Made by a program: the position numbers and the translations under genes. DNA of 64,000 bases from Sandaracinus amylolyticus (GTDB taxonomy: Bacteria; Myxococcota_A; Polyangia; Polyangiales; Sandaracinaceae): the NCBI RefSeq assembly GCF_000737325.1, contig NZ_CP011125.1:7130001-7194000 (forward strand). Direction: 5' to 3'. This document shows, piece by piece, positions 25,933 to 35,087 of the stretch; position 1 is the stretch's first letter, and the number at the start of each line of letters is the position of its first letter. The notes beneath the pieces were generated by a model that made no database searches, was not told the origin of the DNA, and saw only the letters and a program-made list of their open reading frames with translations.

Positions 25933-26280
25933 TCATCCTTTCTTCGTCTTCTTCCGACCACGAGCCTCGTCGTCGCGCTGCAGCTCCGCGATGACCTCGT
26001 CCATCGCGTCGAAGCGCGCGTCCCACACGCGCCGGTAGCGCTCGATCCAGTCGTGGAGCTCGCGCAGCGGGCGCGGCTCGAGCGCGTACAGGCGCTGCTG
26101 CGCGCGCGGCTGGACGTCGACGAGCCCCGCCTCCTTGAGCACGCGGAGGTGCTTCGAGACCTGCGGCTGGTTGAGCTCGAGCCGCTCCGCGATGTCGTTC
26201 ACGGGGCGCGGCCCCGTGCGGAGGAGCTCGACGATCCGGAGCCGGTTCGGCTCCGCGAGCGCTGCGAACGACGCGTGCAT
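25933..26280 (-). CDS. ArsR-family transcriptional repressor
   Basis: 115 residues from the ATG at 26280. Winged helix with LAEPNRLRIVELLRTGPRPVNDIAERLELNQPQVSKHLRVLKEAGLV, the classical ArsR recognition region. There are no metal-binding Cys in the helix, so it is not a metal sensor of the ArsR/SmtB type; it fits the subgroup paired with AHSA1 proteins. A GTG at 26304 was rejected because it precedes the predicted transcription start. The operator at 26306-26329 implies autorepression of the three-gene operon. Confidence 0.92.
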   Translation of the reverse strand: MHASFAALAEPNRLRIVELLRTGPRPVNDIAERLELNQPQVSKHLRVLKEAGLVDVQPRAQQRLYALEPRPLRELHDWIERYRRVWDARFDAMDEVIAELQRDDEARGRKKTKKG

Positions 26281-26290
26281 CACGAGGACG

Positions 26291-26329
26291 TATATGCGCA
26301 CCACAGCATATGCCTGTCAAGGCATATGC
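26291..26329 (-). promoter_or_regulatory. ArsR operator embracing the -35 box, with promoter
   Basis: GCATATGCC and GGCATATGC (26306-26314 and 26321-26329) form a perfect 9-bp inverted repeat. Its 6-nt spacer, read on the minus strand, is TTGACA, a consensus -35. A -10-like CATATA/GCATAT follows 17-18 nt downstream (26291-26297). The predicted start is near 26284, a few bases before the ATG at 26280, so the transcript is likely leaderless. Repressor binding would mask the -35. Confidence 0.75.
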
Positions 26330-26367
26330 GACACGGAGCGCGGGCGCCGCGCGAGCGGCGCCTCGGA

Positions 26368-29300
26368 TCAGCGGAAGTACGGGCGCTCGGGCGCGAACAG
26401 CAGCGCGCGCGCCTCGTCGCGCCACGACGTGGGCGCGCGATCGCCCAGCACGATCACACCCATCGCGATCACGTGCCCGCGCGTCGCGAGCAGCGCGCGC
26501 GACGCGATCGCCTCGAGCGCGCTGGGATCGTCGGCGAGCGTGGGCGACGCGAGCACGTCGGCGAGCCCGTCGTAGACGTGATCGTCGTCGACCGCCCGCA
26601 GGCGCGCGAGGTACGGCGAGGGATCACGATGCTCGCGGATCGCGAGCGCCGCGACCGCGTGCAGGCCCGGCGGACCGAGCGACTCGGGATCGAGCGACAG
26701 CGCACGCTGGACGAGGTCCCCCGACGCACCGTCCGACGCCGCGGCGAGCGCGACGAGCGGTGCGCGCCCCGCGGCATCGGGCACCGCGGACTCGATCGCC
26801 TGCACCGCGTGGAGCACCGCCCCGGACGCGAGCTGTCGATACGCCGCGTACGCCGGCGGCTCGTCGGCGTGAGGGGGCGACTCGAGGCGCAGGAAGAAGT
26901 CGAGCATGCCGCCGCTGCCGTCGGGCGCCTCGATGAACGCGCGCGCGCCCGCGGGGTCCTGGTGGAGCGCCGCGGCGCGCTGGGTGCGCAACATCTCGGT
27001 GCGCGCGTAGTCGAGCAGCCCGCGCAGCGCGGGCGTCTGCACCGCGGTGCTCCACGCGACGAGCGCGTCCTGCCAGCGCTGCGCGCGCGCGAGATCGTGC
27101 GCGACCGCGAACGCGGTCCAGCCGTTCTCGGGATGCGCTTCGTAGAGGCGCGCGTACGCCGCGCGGCGCGCCTGCGCGTCGGTCATGCAGCGGATCGCGA
27201 CGTAGGCGCGATCGGCGTCGTCGGGTCGCTCCGTCGCGCGCACGGTGGCGCGCGGGCACGCCTCGGGGTCGCCGGCGTCCTGCAGCGCGCGCGCGACGAG
27301 CACGGCCTCGGGCTCGATCTGCGCGCGCTCGCGCAGCACGGGGAGCATCGCGGGCGTCTGCGACGCGAACGCGACCCACTCGCCGAAGGCTTGCGAGTCG
27401 ACGGGATCGAAGAGCACGTGCGCGCGCAGCATCGCGAGGCGGTCGTCCTCGGTCGTCAGCGCGGAGAGCTGCGACGCCGGCGGGGCGCTCGCGACCGCTT
27501 CGAGCACGGTGCGACGCGCCGAGCTCGAGTGCGAGCTCACCGAGACGGAGGTCGGAGGCGCGGTGAACACCGCGTCTTCCTCCGCGACGCGCCAGCGCGG
27601 CGCGCCGAGCACACGCTCCGGCGGCGGTAGTCCCGGCCCGTACACGGCTGTCCACTGCACGAGCACCGTCGCCTGCGCGACGTTGTACGCGTACTCCGCG
27701 AACCCTCCGCCGACGCTCGCCTCGAAGTCCTCGACCACCCGCCCGTCGCGCGTCCGCGTGACGACGTGCGCGTGCTCCGACGCGTCGTGCTCGAGCGTCG
27801 CCGCGCTGCGGGCGCCCACGTCGACCTCGTCACCGTCGATCGAGACCACGACCGGGATCGGCAGGCCGTTGAACACGTGCACCGTCGAGCCGCCGATGCG
27901 CCCGCCGATCAGCAGCGCGGGCAGCAGCAGCGCGCTCGCGACCGCGAAGCGCGCCGCGCCGGGGAGGAACCCGTCGGCGGTCTGGAAGCGATCCCACCAC
28001 CCGAGCTTCTTCTGGCGCTCGCGCTCCGCGCCGACGACGCAGGTGCGGTATCGCTCCGGAACGCGCGCGGGCTCGGGCGCCTCGCCGGGCTCGATCCCCT
28101 CGCGCAGCTGTCGCGCGATCGCTTCTTCGACGTCGAGCAACGCATCGAGCGTCGCGTCGGCGAGCGCCTTGAGATCACCCGACGCGCCCGCCGCCCATCC
28201 GTCGACCTTCTGCAGCCAGTCGCCGAGGTTCTCGGGCGACGGGTCGTTCATGCCGAGCGAGTCCTCGAGCACCGTGAACCCGCCGAGATCCGCGAAGCGC
28301 GCGCGCACCGCGGGCGGCAGCACGAGCTGCGGCTTCTGCGACCACACCTGCTCGAGCACGTGCTGCAGATCGCTCGACGCCGAGAGCACGCGGACGCGCT
28401 CGTCGCTGCTCACGCTCCCGTCGGCGAGCACGATGCGCAGCACGTGGTGCAGGTGCCCGTGCGCGTCCGCGAGATCGCGGAACGCGTGGGTCGCGTAGTG
28501 CAGCAGCGCGTGCAGGCTCTCGAGGTACGCCTCCCATCCGCCGCCGAGCGCGCGCGCGGCATCGAGGTGCACCGCGCGGCACGCGCGATCGTGCTCGAGG
28601 ATGCGCGCTTCGATCTCGCGTCGCTCCGAGCGCACGCCCTCGATCACCGAGGCGAGCTCCTTGCGCGGGATCTCGCGGCCTCGATAGCGGATGACACCAC
28701 CCGGCGCGGTGAGCACTCCGTCCGAGAGCCCCTCGAGCAGCGACTCCTCCTCGCGGCGCTCGCGGTACTTCGCGAGCTCCTCACCGAGCGAGCTCGGATA
28801 GAGCGCCTCGAAGCGCGCGAGCAGCGCCTCGCGATCACCGTCCTCGCGATCGATCGAGACCATGAGCTCGGGCGACTCGTGGTACGCGGCGATCGCACGC
28901 CCGAGGTACGCGCCGCGATAACGCGGGTCGAGCGACGCGCGCGCGAAGCGCTCCTCGAACTTCGCGAGGCTCTGGGCCTCGGGCACCGGCTCGGCCGAGG
29001 CGTTCGGGATCTTCGCGAAGAGCAGCGCGAGGAAGCTGCGCGTGATCTCGCGACGCAGCGTCTCGGGATCCGAGAAGAGCGCCCACGCCGGGCGCGGATC
29101 GAGCGACGACCCGAGGTAGATCGCCTTCGCGTGCTCTTCGCGCTCGCGGTTCGGCGGGTGCGTCATCCACATGCGCGGTGGCTGCGCGAGCTCGGAGTCG
29201 AACACGCGATGCACGGCCGCGCTCTCGGGCCGGTCGGGCGTGAGGCCGAACCCGGGCTCGCTCAGGATGCGCCGCAGGTGCTCGAGCGCGGCCGACTGCA

Positions 29301-30291
29301 CCGAGAGGAGATCCGCGACCGGGCGCCCCGCGACCGCCTCCTCGTGCGTGAACGCGATCGCCTCTTCCCACGCCTCGTCTGCGGGCCCGAGGCGATGCAG
29401 CGCGTGAACGAGGCTGTCGCTCCCGCTCACCGACACCGCGACGCGATCCGCCTGCAGCTCCATCTCGCGCCCGAGCGCGCGATGCGCGAGCACGACGACG
29501 CGGAACACCGTGTCGAGCACCGAGCGGATGGCCCACACGAAGAGCCGCATGATCCAGCCGATCCACGCGACGCGGATGTCGATGCTCGAGATGAACGAGA
29601 GCACGCGATCGAACACGCCGCGCGACACGATGATGTGCCCCGCGATCTGCTGCGCGACGTACACCCAGCGACCGACCGCCATCGTGCGCTGCGCGAAGTG
29701 CCCGTACTCGTGCGCGATGACGGCCTTGAGCTCGTCGAGCGTGAGCGCGTTCACGAGCCCGAGGCCGACCTCGAGGTTCTTCTTCGACGGGAAGATCAGG
29801 TTCCAGAACGAGAGGTCGTAGAACACGCTCGCGTTCACGCGCGCCGAGACGAACACGCGGTGCGGGCGCGGCGCGCCGGTCTCGTCGGCGAGGCGGCGCA
29901 GGAACGCGAAGAGCAACGGCTCGCGCTGCTCGTCGAGCTCGACGAGCGAGGGATCCTTCGCGTGCTTCACGACGAAGAGCCCGCGCACCAGGAACGCGAT
30001 GAAGAAGAGCGCGGGCAGCGAGATCCCGGCGGCGAGGAGCACGTTGCCGCCGTGGGCGATCGCGTTGCCGAGCAGGCGATACACCACGCGCGCGAGGTAC
30101 GCGATCAGCCCGAGGTAGACCGCGACGAAGCCGAAGAGGCCCGCGCACGCGAGCCAGGCGCTGCGTTTGTACGCGGTGGATGCGGCCGTGAGCTCGGCCG
30201 GAGGTGCGCTCGGCGAAGGCGGAAAAAGATCGTCGAGCGTCGGCTGGCGTGCTGGCTCGCTCTCACGCGTCCAGGACTCTGCGGCTCCCAT
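26368..30291 (-). CDS. giant M48-family membrane metallopeptidase
   Basis: 1307 residues. The N-terminus has membrane helices at about 48-72 and 82-105. The M48 catalytic part follows: HEYGH at 194-198 and, downstream, ELQAD (Glu278, Asp282), completing the zinc site. Further helices lie around 205-270. From about 330 to 770 the protein is helical (GFGLTPDRPES, RCARDL-type segments). A late membrane segment near 775-795 (ARFAVASALLLPALLIGG) precedes a beta-rich domain and a long TPR-like C-terminus (QRWQDALVAWSTAVQTP). Membrane-protein quality control is the usual role of M48 peptidases; the large C-terminal half is unusual. GGAAGG lies before the ATG. Confidence 0.85.
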   Translation of the reverse strand: MGAAESWTRESEPARQPTLDDLFPPSPSAPPAELTAASTAYKRSAWLACAGLFGFVAVYLGLIAYLARVVYRLLGNAIAHGGNVLLAAGISLPALFFIAFLVRGLFVVKHAKDPSLVELDEQREPLLFAFLRRLADETGAPRPHRVFVSARVNASVFYDLSFWNLIFPSKKNLEVGLGLVNALTLDELKAVIAHEYGHFAQRTMAVGRWVYVAQQIAGHIIVSRGVFDRVLSFISSIDIRVAWIGWIMRLFVWAIRSVLDTVFRVVVLAHRALGREMELQADRVAVSVSGSDSLVHALHRLGPADEAWEEAIAFTHEEAVAGRPVADLLSVQSAALEHLRRILSEPGFGLTPDRPESAAVHRVFDSELAQPPRMWMTHPPNREREEHAKAIYLGSSLDPRPAWALFSDPETLRREITRSFLALLFAKIPNASAEPVPEAQSLAKFEERFARASLDPRYRGAYLGRAIAAYHESPELMVSIDREDGDREALLARFEALYPSSLGEELAKYRERREEESLLEGLSDGVLTAPGGVIRYRGREIPRKELASVIEGVRSERREIEARILEHDRACRAVHLDAARALGGGWEAYLESLHALLHYATHAFRDLADAHGHLHHVLRIVLADGSVSSDERVRVLSASSDLQHVLEQVWSQKPQLVLPPAVRARFADLGGFTVLEDSLGMNDPSPENLGDWLQKVDGWAAGASGDLKALADATLDALLDVEEAIARQLREGIEPGEAPEPARVPERYRTCVVGAERERQKKLGWWDRFQTADGFLPGAARFAVASALLLPALLIGGRIGGSTVHVFNGLPIPVVVSIDGDEVDVGARSAATLEHDASEHAHVVTRTRDGRVVEDFEASVGGGFAEYAYNVAQATVLVQWTAVYGPGLPPPERVLGAPRWRVAEEDAVFTAPPTSVSVSSHSSSARRTVLEAVASAPPASQLSALTTEDDRLAMLRAHVLFDPVDSQAFGEWVAFASQTPAMLPVLRERAQIEPEAVLVARALQDAGDPEACPRATVRATERPDDADRAYVAIRCMTDAQARRAAYARLYEAHPENGWTAFAVAHDLARAQRWQDALVAWSTAVQTPALRGLLDYARTEMLRTQRAAALHQDPAGARAFIEAPDGSGGMLDFFLRLESPPHADEPPAYAAYRQLASGAVLHAVQAIESAVPDAAGRAPLVALAAASDGASGDLVQRALSLDPESLGPPGLHAVAALAIREHRDPSPYLARLRAVDDDHVYDGLADVLASPTLADDPSALEAIASRALLATRGHVIAMGVIVLGDRAPTSWRDEARALLFAPERPYFR

Positions 30292-30403
30292 GGTCGTGTT
30301 CCTTCCCGTTCGTTGGCACGAGGCCGCGAGCGTATCGCGAGTCGGGTGAGCTCGCCGAGGGCCGTTTCGGCGCCGCGGAGCGCCGATGTGGGACGTCGGA
30401 TCG

Positions 30404-31420
30404 TCAGCCCTCGAGCGCGCGCTCGCCCGAGGGCCACACGGCGATCGCGCCCGGTCCGCGCTGCTTCGCGGCGCGCAGCGCGTCGTCGGCGCGACGCTCG
30501 AGCCGCGTCGGGCTCTCTGCGCCGTCCCACTGCACGACGCCGAAGCTCGCGGTGAGCTCGAGCGCCTCGAGCCCCGGCCCGAGCTCGGTCACGCGCTTCG
30601 CGAGCGCGTCGCCGATGCGATCCGCCATGCGCTCCGCGTCGTCGGCGTCGTGCTGCGGGAGCACGATCACCAGCTCGCCTCCGTCGCGACGGATCACCAC
30701 GCCGCGCGCGCGCACCACCGCGAGGATGCGATCGACCGACACGCGCAGCAGCGCGTCGATCGCGGCGCGCCCGAGCTCCTCGCGCAGCTCGGGCAGCGGA
30801 TCGAGATCGAGCGCGATCACCGAGAGCGCGACGCGCCCTTCGCGCGCGCGATGCACCTCGCCCGCGAGCCTCGGCGCGAGGTACCGCGCGCCGAACGCGC
30901 GCGTGCTCGGATCGCGCAGCGCGATCTCCTCGAGGCGCGCGCGCTCGATCGGCGAGACCGCGATCGACGCGAGCAGGATCGCGAGGTCCTCCTTCGACGC
31001 GTCGAACGCGCCGACGCGCTCGCTCGTCACCACGAGCACGCCGATCACCGCACCGGTGATCGCGAGCGGCACCGCGAGCATCGAGCGGATCGCGAAGCCC
31101 TGCCCTCGCACGTCGACGAAGCGCGCGTCGGTCGTGACGTCGTCGATGCGCACCGTCTCGTTGTGATCGACGACCCAGCCCGCGACGCCGACGCCGCGAC
31201 CGAAGGTGACGGGCCGGTACTGCACGCCGGTGCCGGCGCGCGCGCCCGAGAGCAGCTCCGTGCCCGTCTCGTCGAGCACGCGGATCGACGCGTGATCCGC
31301 CTCGAGCAGCGCGAGCGCGGCACGCGCGACGCGGTCGAGCTGCTTCTCGAGCGAGGGCTCGTTCGTGAGCGCTCGATGGAGGTCGATCAGGACGTGGAGC
31401 GTGACCTTCGCGTCGACCAC
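30404..31420 (-). CDS. GAF + degenerate GGDEF protein
   Basis: 338 residues from the GTG at 31420. GAF domain at about 20-165 (DHASIRVLDETGTELLSG, GVAGWVVDHNETVRIDDV, SMLAVPLAITGAVIGVLVV). GGDEF-like domain at about 175-335 beginning LRDPSTRAFGARYLAPRL. The catalytic signature reads RDGGELVIVLP where GGDEF is expected, so the conserved Asp that binds Mg and GTP is lost. It is probably not an active diguanylate cyclase and may be a c-di-GMP/GTP receptor or scaffold (inference). TACGCT lies 6 nt before the start codon with no Shine-Dalgarno, suggesting a leaderless mRNA. Confidence 0.85.
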   Translation of the reverse strand: MVDAKVTLHVLIDLHRALTNEPSLEKQLDRVARAALALLEADHASIRVLDETGTELLSGARAGTGVQYRPVTFGRGVGVAGWVVDHNETVRIDDVTTDARFVDVRGQGFAIRSMLAVPLAITGAVIGVLVVTSERVGAFDASKEDLAILLASIAVSPIERARLEEIALRDPSTRAFGARYLAPRLAGEVHRAREGRVALSVIALDLDPLPELREELGRAAIDALLRVSVDRILAVVRARGVVIRRDGGELVIVLPQHDADDAERMADRIGDALAKRVTELGPGLEALELTASFGVVQWDGAESPTRLERRADDALRAAKQRGPGAIAVWPSGERALEG

Positions 31421-31478
31421 CGCGCGAGCGTAGCATCGTGCCCGTTCACGCGGGCTCGCCGTGGTACAAGCAGCGCCC

Positions 31479-32138
31479 GTGCGCCGGCCGTTCCTCGCGC
31501 TCGCCCTCGCCGCGATCGGCGTCGTCGCGACCTCGGCCTGCGCCACGCGCCAGCTCGCACGCACGGTGGGTCGCGGGCGCACCGAGGTCGGTGTGCTCGT
31601 GGGTGGGCCGCTGCAGAGCAACCTCGGCTTCGCCGCGCCGATCCCCGAGCACCGCGTGCACGGTCGCTACGGGCTCACCGACGATCTCGATCTCTCGGCG
31701 AGCGTGCCGCTCGCGCCGATCGTGTCGTCGATCCTCGCGCTCGACGTCGGGTTCGTCGCGCAGATCGTGCGCTTCCCGCGCTTCGCGATGTCGGCGTCGC
31801 TCCGCCTGCACTGCGTGTACGACCTCGATGACGCGTGGAACGACACGTACTACCCCGAGCTCGGCGTGCACATGGAGCAGCGCGTCGAGCGCCGCGTCGC
31901 GATCATCGCGGGCACCAGCGCGCTGGTGCAGGCGTCGCCGCCCGATCAGCGACCGGGTGTGTTCCTCGCGCCCTATCTCGGGCTCGAGGTGCTGCTCGGC
32001 GAGCACGCGCTCTCGCTCGCGCTCGGGTGGATCAACCCGTGGATGGACGGCAGCTCGATCGTCACGTGGGAGCCCGCGGGCTTCGGCGCGATGACGGTCA
32101 CGTTCGGCTGGCGCATCCAGCCCGGGGGCGTGCGATGA
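31479..32138 (+). CDS. outer-membrane lipoprotein, beta-rich
   Basis: 219 residues from the GTG at 31479, giving signal LALALAAIGVVATSAC with lipobox Cys near residue 21. The mature part is mostly alternating strands (EVGVLVGGPLQSNLGFAAPI, HGRYGLTDDLDLSASVPL, MSASLRLHCVYDLDDAWND, TVTFGWRI), suggesting a small barrel-like outer-membrane fold. The stop overlaps the ATG of the next gene (GATGA), so the two are co-translated. Function unknown. Confidence 0.72.
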   Translation: MRRPFLALALAAIGVVATSACATRQLARTVGRGRTEVGVLVGGPLQSNLGFAAPIPEHRVHGRYGLTDDLDLSASVPLAPIVSSILALDVGFVAQIVRFPRFAMSASLRLHCVYDLDDAWNDTYYPELGVHMEQRVERRVAIIAGTSALVQASPPDQRPGVFLAPYLGLEVLLGEHALSLALGWINPWMDGSSIVTWEPAGFGAMTVTFGWRIQPGGVR

Positions 32139-33013
32139 AGCGCGCGCTCGTCGTCGTCGCGCTCACCTTCGCCGCGTGCGTGCAGATCGAGACGTTCTTC
32201 TTCGCAGGCCGCTCGATCGACGCGTATCGCTGGGACGAAGCGGCGCCCGAGCTCGACGGCGATCTGAGCGATGCACATCCGTCGATCGTGCCCGCGGCCG
32301 ATCGCATCGAGGGCTTCGTGGCGCTCGACGACGAGCGCGAAGTGCACTGGGTCTTCGCGCGCCGCCCCGGCGCGACCACGACGTTCGTCTACTCGCACGG
32401 CAACGGCCCGCACCTCGGGCGCTTCTGGGATCGCGTCGAGCGCCTCTGGGAGCTCGGCCATCACGTGCTGATCTACGACTATCCCGGCTACGGACGCTCG
32501 ACGGGCGAGAGCAGCGAGGCCGCGCTCTACGAGGCGATCGATGCGATCTGGGACGAGGTCGTGCCCTCGATCCCCGAGATCGATCCCACGCGCACGCTGC
32601 TGTACGGACACTCGCTCGGAGGCGGCCCGACGTTCCACCTCGCCGCGCGCGCGCAGCGCGGAGCACCGCGTCCACGCGGCGTGATCGCGGAGTCCGTGTG
32701 GTGCTCGATCGAGGCGCAGATCCAGGAGGGCGCGTTCCTCGATCTCCCGCGCGAGCTGCTCGCGCACCTCGCGATCGACAACTGCGCACGCGCGTCGGAG
32801 CTCGACGCGTCGACGCCGATCACGCTGCTGCAGGGCACCGAGGACGACGTGACCTCGCCGCGACAGTCCGAGCTGCTCGAGAGCGCAGCGACGCGCGCGC
32901 CGGTGACGCGCATCCTCGTCGAGGGCGCGCATCACACGGACCTGCCGAACGTCGCCGGGGATCGCTATCGCGAGTGGATCGACGAAGCGGTGGCTCACGC
33001 GCTCTCGCGGTGA
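32135..33013 (+). CDS. lipoprotein alpha/beta hydrolase
   Basis: 292 residues. Lipoprotein signal ALVVVALTFAAC with acyl Cys near residue 13. The hydrolase core has YSHGNGPHLGRFWDRVE, IYDYPGYGRSTGESSE and the nucleophile elbow LLYGHSLGGGPTF with Ser. A downstream Asp in LLQGTEDDVTS and His in EGAHHTDLP would complete the triad. It resembles the FrsA/BAAT-type hydrolase family found in myxobacterial outer membranes. Substrate unknown. Coupled to the preceding lipoprotein gene by an overlapping stop/start; ends 10 bp from convergent hflX. Confidence 0.85.
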   Translation: MKRALVVVALTFAACVQIETFFFAGRSIDAYRWDEAAPELDGDLSDAHPSIVPAADRIEGFVALDDEREVHWVFARRPGATTTFVYSHGNGPHLGRFWDRVERLWELGHHVLIYDYPGYGRSTGESSEAALYEAIDAIWDEVVPSIPEIDPTRTLLYGHSLGGGPTFHLAARAQRGAPRPRGVIAESVWCSIEAQIQEGAFLDLPRELLAHLAIDNCARASELDASTPITLLQGTEDDVTSPRQSELLESAATRAPVTRILVEGAHHTDLPNVAGDRYREWIDEAVAHALSR

Positions 33014-33023
33014 GCCACCGTCC

Positions 33024-34901
33024 TCAGCGCGCGCGCGATCGCGTGCGCGCCGGCGCGGCCGCAGGCGCGCTCTTGCTGCCCGATCCCGCGATCAGCGCGT
33101 CGATCGCCGCGTCGTCGAAGTAGGGCCCGCGCGGCGCCGGAGCCTCTTCCACGGGGCGCGCGGCGGTGAGCCGCACGCTCGTGATCGACGGCGGGATCGC
33201 GTCGTCGAGATCGAGCTCGTCGCTCCCGGTCGCGCTGCGCGTGACCACGCCCGAGCCGCGCTCGAAGAGCATGCGCTCGAGCCGCTCGAGGAGCGGACCG
33301 AACGTGCTCGGATCGATCGCCGACACCGGCACCGCGTCGCGCGCGCGCACCATCGACGCGACCTCGGACGCCGGGACCCGATCGCACTTGTTCAGCACGA
33401 GCAGGGTCGGGACGTTCGAGAGCTCGAGCTGCCCGAGCAGCTGCTCGGTCGTCTTGATGTGCTCGCCCAGCGCGGGATCGCTCGCGTCGACGACGTGGAG
33501 CAGCAGATCCGCGTCCTGCGCCTCCTCGAACGTCGCGCGGAACGCGGCGAAGAGGTCGACCGGCAGATCGCGGATGAACCCGACGGTGTCGGTGATCACG
33601 ACCTCGCGCTCCTCCGGGAACCGGATGCGGCGCGAGCGGGTGTCGAGCGTCGCGAAGAGCTTGTCCTCGACGATCGTCTCGCTCCCGGTGAGCGCGTTGA
33701 GCAGCGTGCTCTTTCCGGCGTTCGTGTACCCGACGATCGACACGATCGGCACGTCGCGACGGTTGCGGCGCTGGCGTCGATTGCGGCGCTGCACCGCGAG
33801 CTTCTCGAGCTCGCTCTCGAGCCGCGAGATGCGCTCGCGCGCACGACGCTTCCCGATCTCGAGCACGGTCTCGCCGGGCCCTCGCCCGCCGATGCCACCA
33901 GTGAGGCGCGAGAGCGAGTCGTCCTTCTGCCCGATGCGCGGCAGCAGGTACTTCATCTGCGCGAGCTCGACCTGCAGCTTGCCGTCCCGGCTCTCCGCGC
34001 GCTGCGCGAAGATGTCGAGGATCAGCTGGCTGCGATCGATCACCTTGAGGTCGATCGCCTTCGCGATCGCCGCGGCCTGCGCGGGACCGAGGTTGCGATC
34101 GAAGATCAGCACGCTCGCGTCGACCTGCATCGAGCGCTGCACGATCTCGTCGAGCTTGCCGCGGCCCATCACGAACTTCGGATCGATGCGGTCGCGGACC
34201 TGCAGGACCTGATCGACCACCTCGACGCCCGCCGTGCGCGCGAGCTCCGCGAGCTCTCGCAGCGACTCCTCGGCGCGCCACGCGTCGTGCTTCTCGCAGA
34301 CGTGCACGAGGATGGCGCGCCCGTCCTTCGCGTCGACGACGCGCGTGCGCGCGACCCGCGCGAACTCCTGCTCGAGCCCGGCGATCAGCGCCGCAGGATC
34401 GACCTGCACCAGCTCGCCGATCAGCGCCTGGTACGAGAGCGGCCCGATCGTGCGGTGCGGGGACTCGCTCGAGCCCGGCGCGACCGGCACGTTGTGCCCG
34501 TAGTGCACCGTCTCGGGCTCGCCGTTCTTCCCGACGTTGATCGCCGCGACGAGATCGAGCCGCAGGCGCGTGAGATCGACGAGATCGTCGCGCGTGAGCC
34601 CCTCGGGCGTGAGGTGGGTGTGGATGAGACGCAGCCCGCGGAACCGGCCCTGCGCAGCGCGCACGCGCCCGACGTCGGGCAGCATGAGCTTGCTCGAGTC
34701 GCCCACGACGACGAACTGCACGTGCCCGCTGCGATCGGCGATCACTCCGACCTGACGCCCGGTCGACGCGGAGATCTCCGCCATCGAGCGTGCGAGCTCG
34801 GGAGTGAGGAGCCGATCGAAGGGGACGCGTCGCCGGTAGAGGCGCTCGAGCGCGTGAAGGTCGGAGGGGCTGAGACCGTTCGTGTTCCCGTGGATCGTCA
34901 A
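33024..34901 (-). CDS. hflX: ribosome-associated GTPase HflX, long form
   Basis: 625 residues; E. coli HflX has about 426. An N-terminal extension (1-190) precedes the HflX core: DPKFVMGRGKLDEI, the GGIGGRGPGE linker (335-344), G1 GYTNAGKST (391-399), G3 DTVGF and G4 NKCD. The C-terminal 90 residues are low complexity. HflX splits stalled or hibernating 70S ribosomes under stress. The start is TTG at 34901: an in-frame stop lies four codons upstream, and GAGG precedes it at workable spacing. It lies 106 bp downstream of the tRNA-Gln/tRNA-Lys pair on the same strand and may share their transcript. Confidence 0.93.
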   Translation of the reverse strand: MTIHGNTNGLSPSDLHALERLYRRRVPFDRLLTPELARSMAEISASTGRQVGVIADRSGHVQFVVVGDSSKLMLPDVGRVRAAQGRFRGLRLIHTHLTPEGLTRDDLVDLTRLRLDLVAAINVGKNGEPETVHYGHNVPVAPGSSESPHRTIGPLSYQALIGELVQVDPAALIAGLEQEFARVARTRVVDAKDGRAILVHVCEKHDAWRAEESLRELAELARTAGVEVVDQVLQVRDRIDPKFVMGRGKLDEIVQRSMQVDASVLIFDRNLGPAQAAAIAKAIDLKVIDRSQLILDIFAQRAESRDGKLQVELAQMKYLLPRIGQKDDSLSRLTGGIGGRGPGETVLEIGKRRARERISRLESELEKLAVQRRNRRQRRNRRDVPIVSIVGYTNAGKSTLLNALTGSETIVEDKLFATLDTRSRRIRFPEEREVVITDTVGFIRDLPVDLFAAFRATFEEAQDADLLLHVVDASDPALGEHIKTTEQLLGQLELSNVPTLLVLNKCDRVPASEVASMVRARDAVPVSAIDPSTFGPLLERLERMLFERGSGVVTRSATGSDELDLDDAIPPSITSVRLTAARPVEEAPAPRGPYFDDAAIDALIAGSGSKSAPAAAPARTRSRAR

Positions 34902-34970
34902 CTCGGAGCCTCACACTAATGGGCTCGGATCCCGACGTAAAGGGGAGTCGGCCCAACGTGCTGATGGAGA

Positions 34971-35001
34971 ACCTGGTCCCCGGAGCAAGGATCGACCAGG
35001 T
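34971..35001 (-). terminator. hairpin in the tRNA trailer
   Basis: ACCTGGTC (34971-34978) pairs with GACCAGGT (34994-35001) across a 15-nt loop. It starts 7 nt past the tRNA-Lys CCA on the minus strand. The T content after it is low (TTCTCC), so it may be a processing or partial-termination signal rather than a strong terminator. Confidence 0.35.
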
Positions 35002-35007
35002 GGTGAG

Positions 35008-35082
35008 TGGTCCCCCCGACTGGAATTGAACCAGTGGCGAGTCGGTTAAGAGCCGACCGTTCTACCGCTGAACTACGGGGAG
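35008..35082 (-). tRNA. tRNA-Lys (anticodon CTT)
   Basis: On the minus strand: acceptor CTCCCCG pairs with CGGGGGG (one G-T wobble), D-stem GTTC/GAAC, anticodon stem GTCGG/CCGAC with loop CTCTTAA giving anticodon CTT, T-arm ACTGG-TTCAATT-CCAGT, discriminator A and an encoded CCA. A 5-nt gap separates it from tRNA-Gln upstream on the same strand, so both come from one precursor. Confidence 0.95.
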
Positions 35083-35087
35083 AGAGC

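Noticed and set aside
26281-26304. GTG at 26304 as the start of the ArsR gene
   Set aside because: It lies upstream of the predicted transcription start and within the promoter, and adds residues not typical of the family.
30314-30330. TGGCACGAGGCCGCG as a sigma-54 promoter
   Set aside because: The GC is one base off register and no plus-strand gene follows for over 1 kb.
33459-34919. 486-codon plus-strand frame opposite hflX
   Set aside because: Arg/Asp/Leu-rich antisense shadow with no homology pattern; hflX motifs on the other strand are unambiguous.
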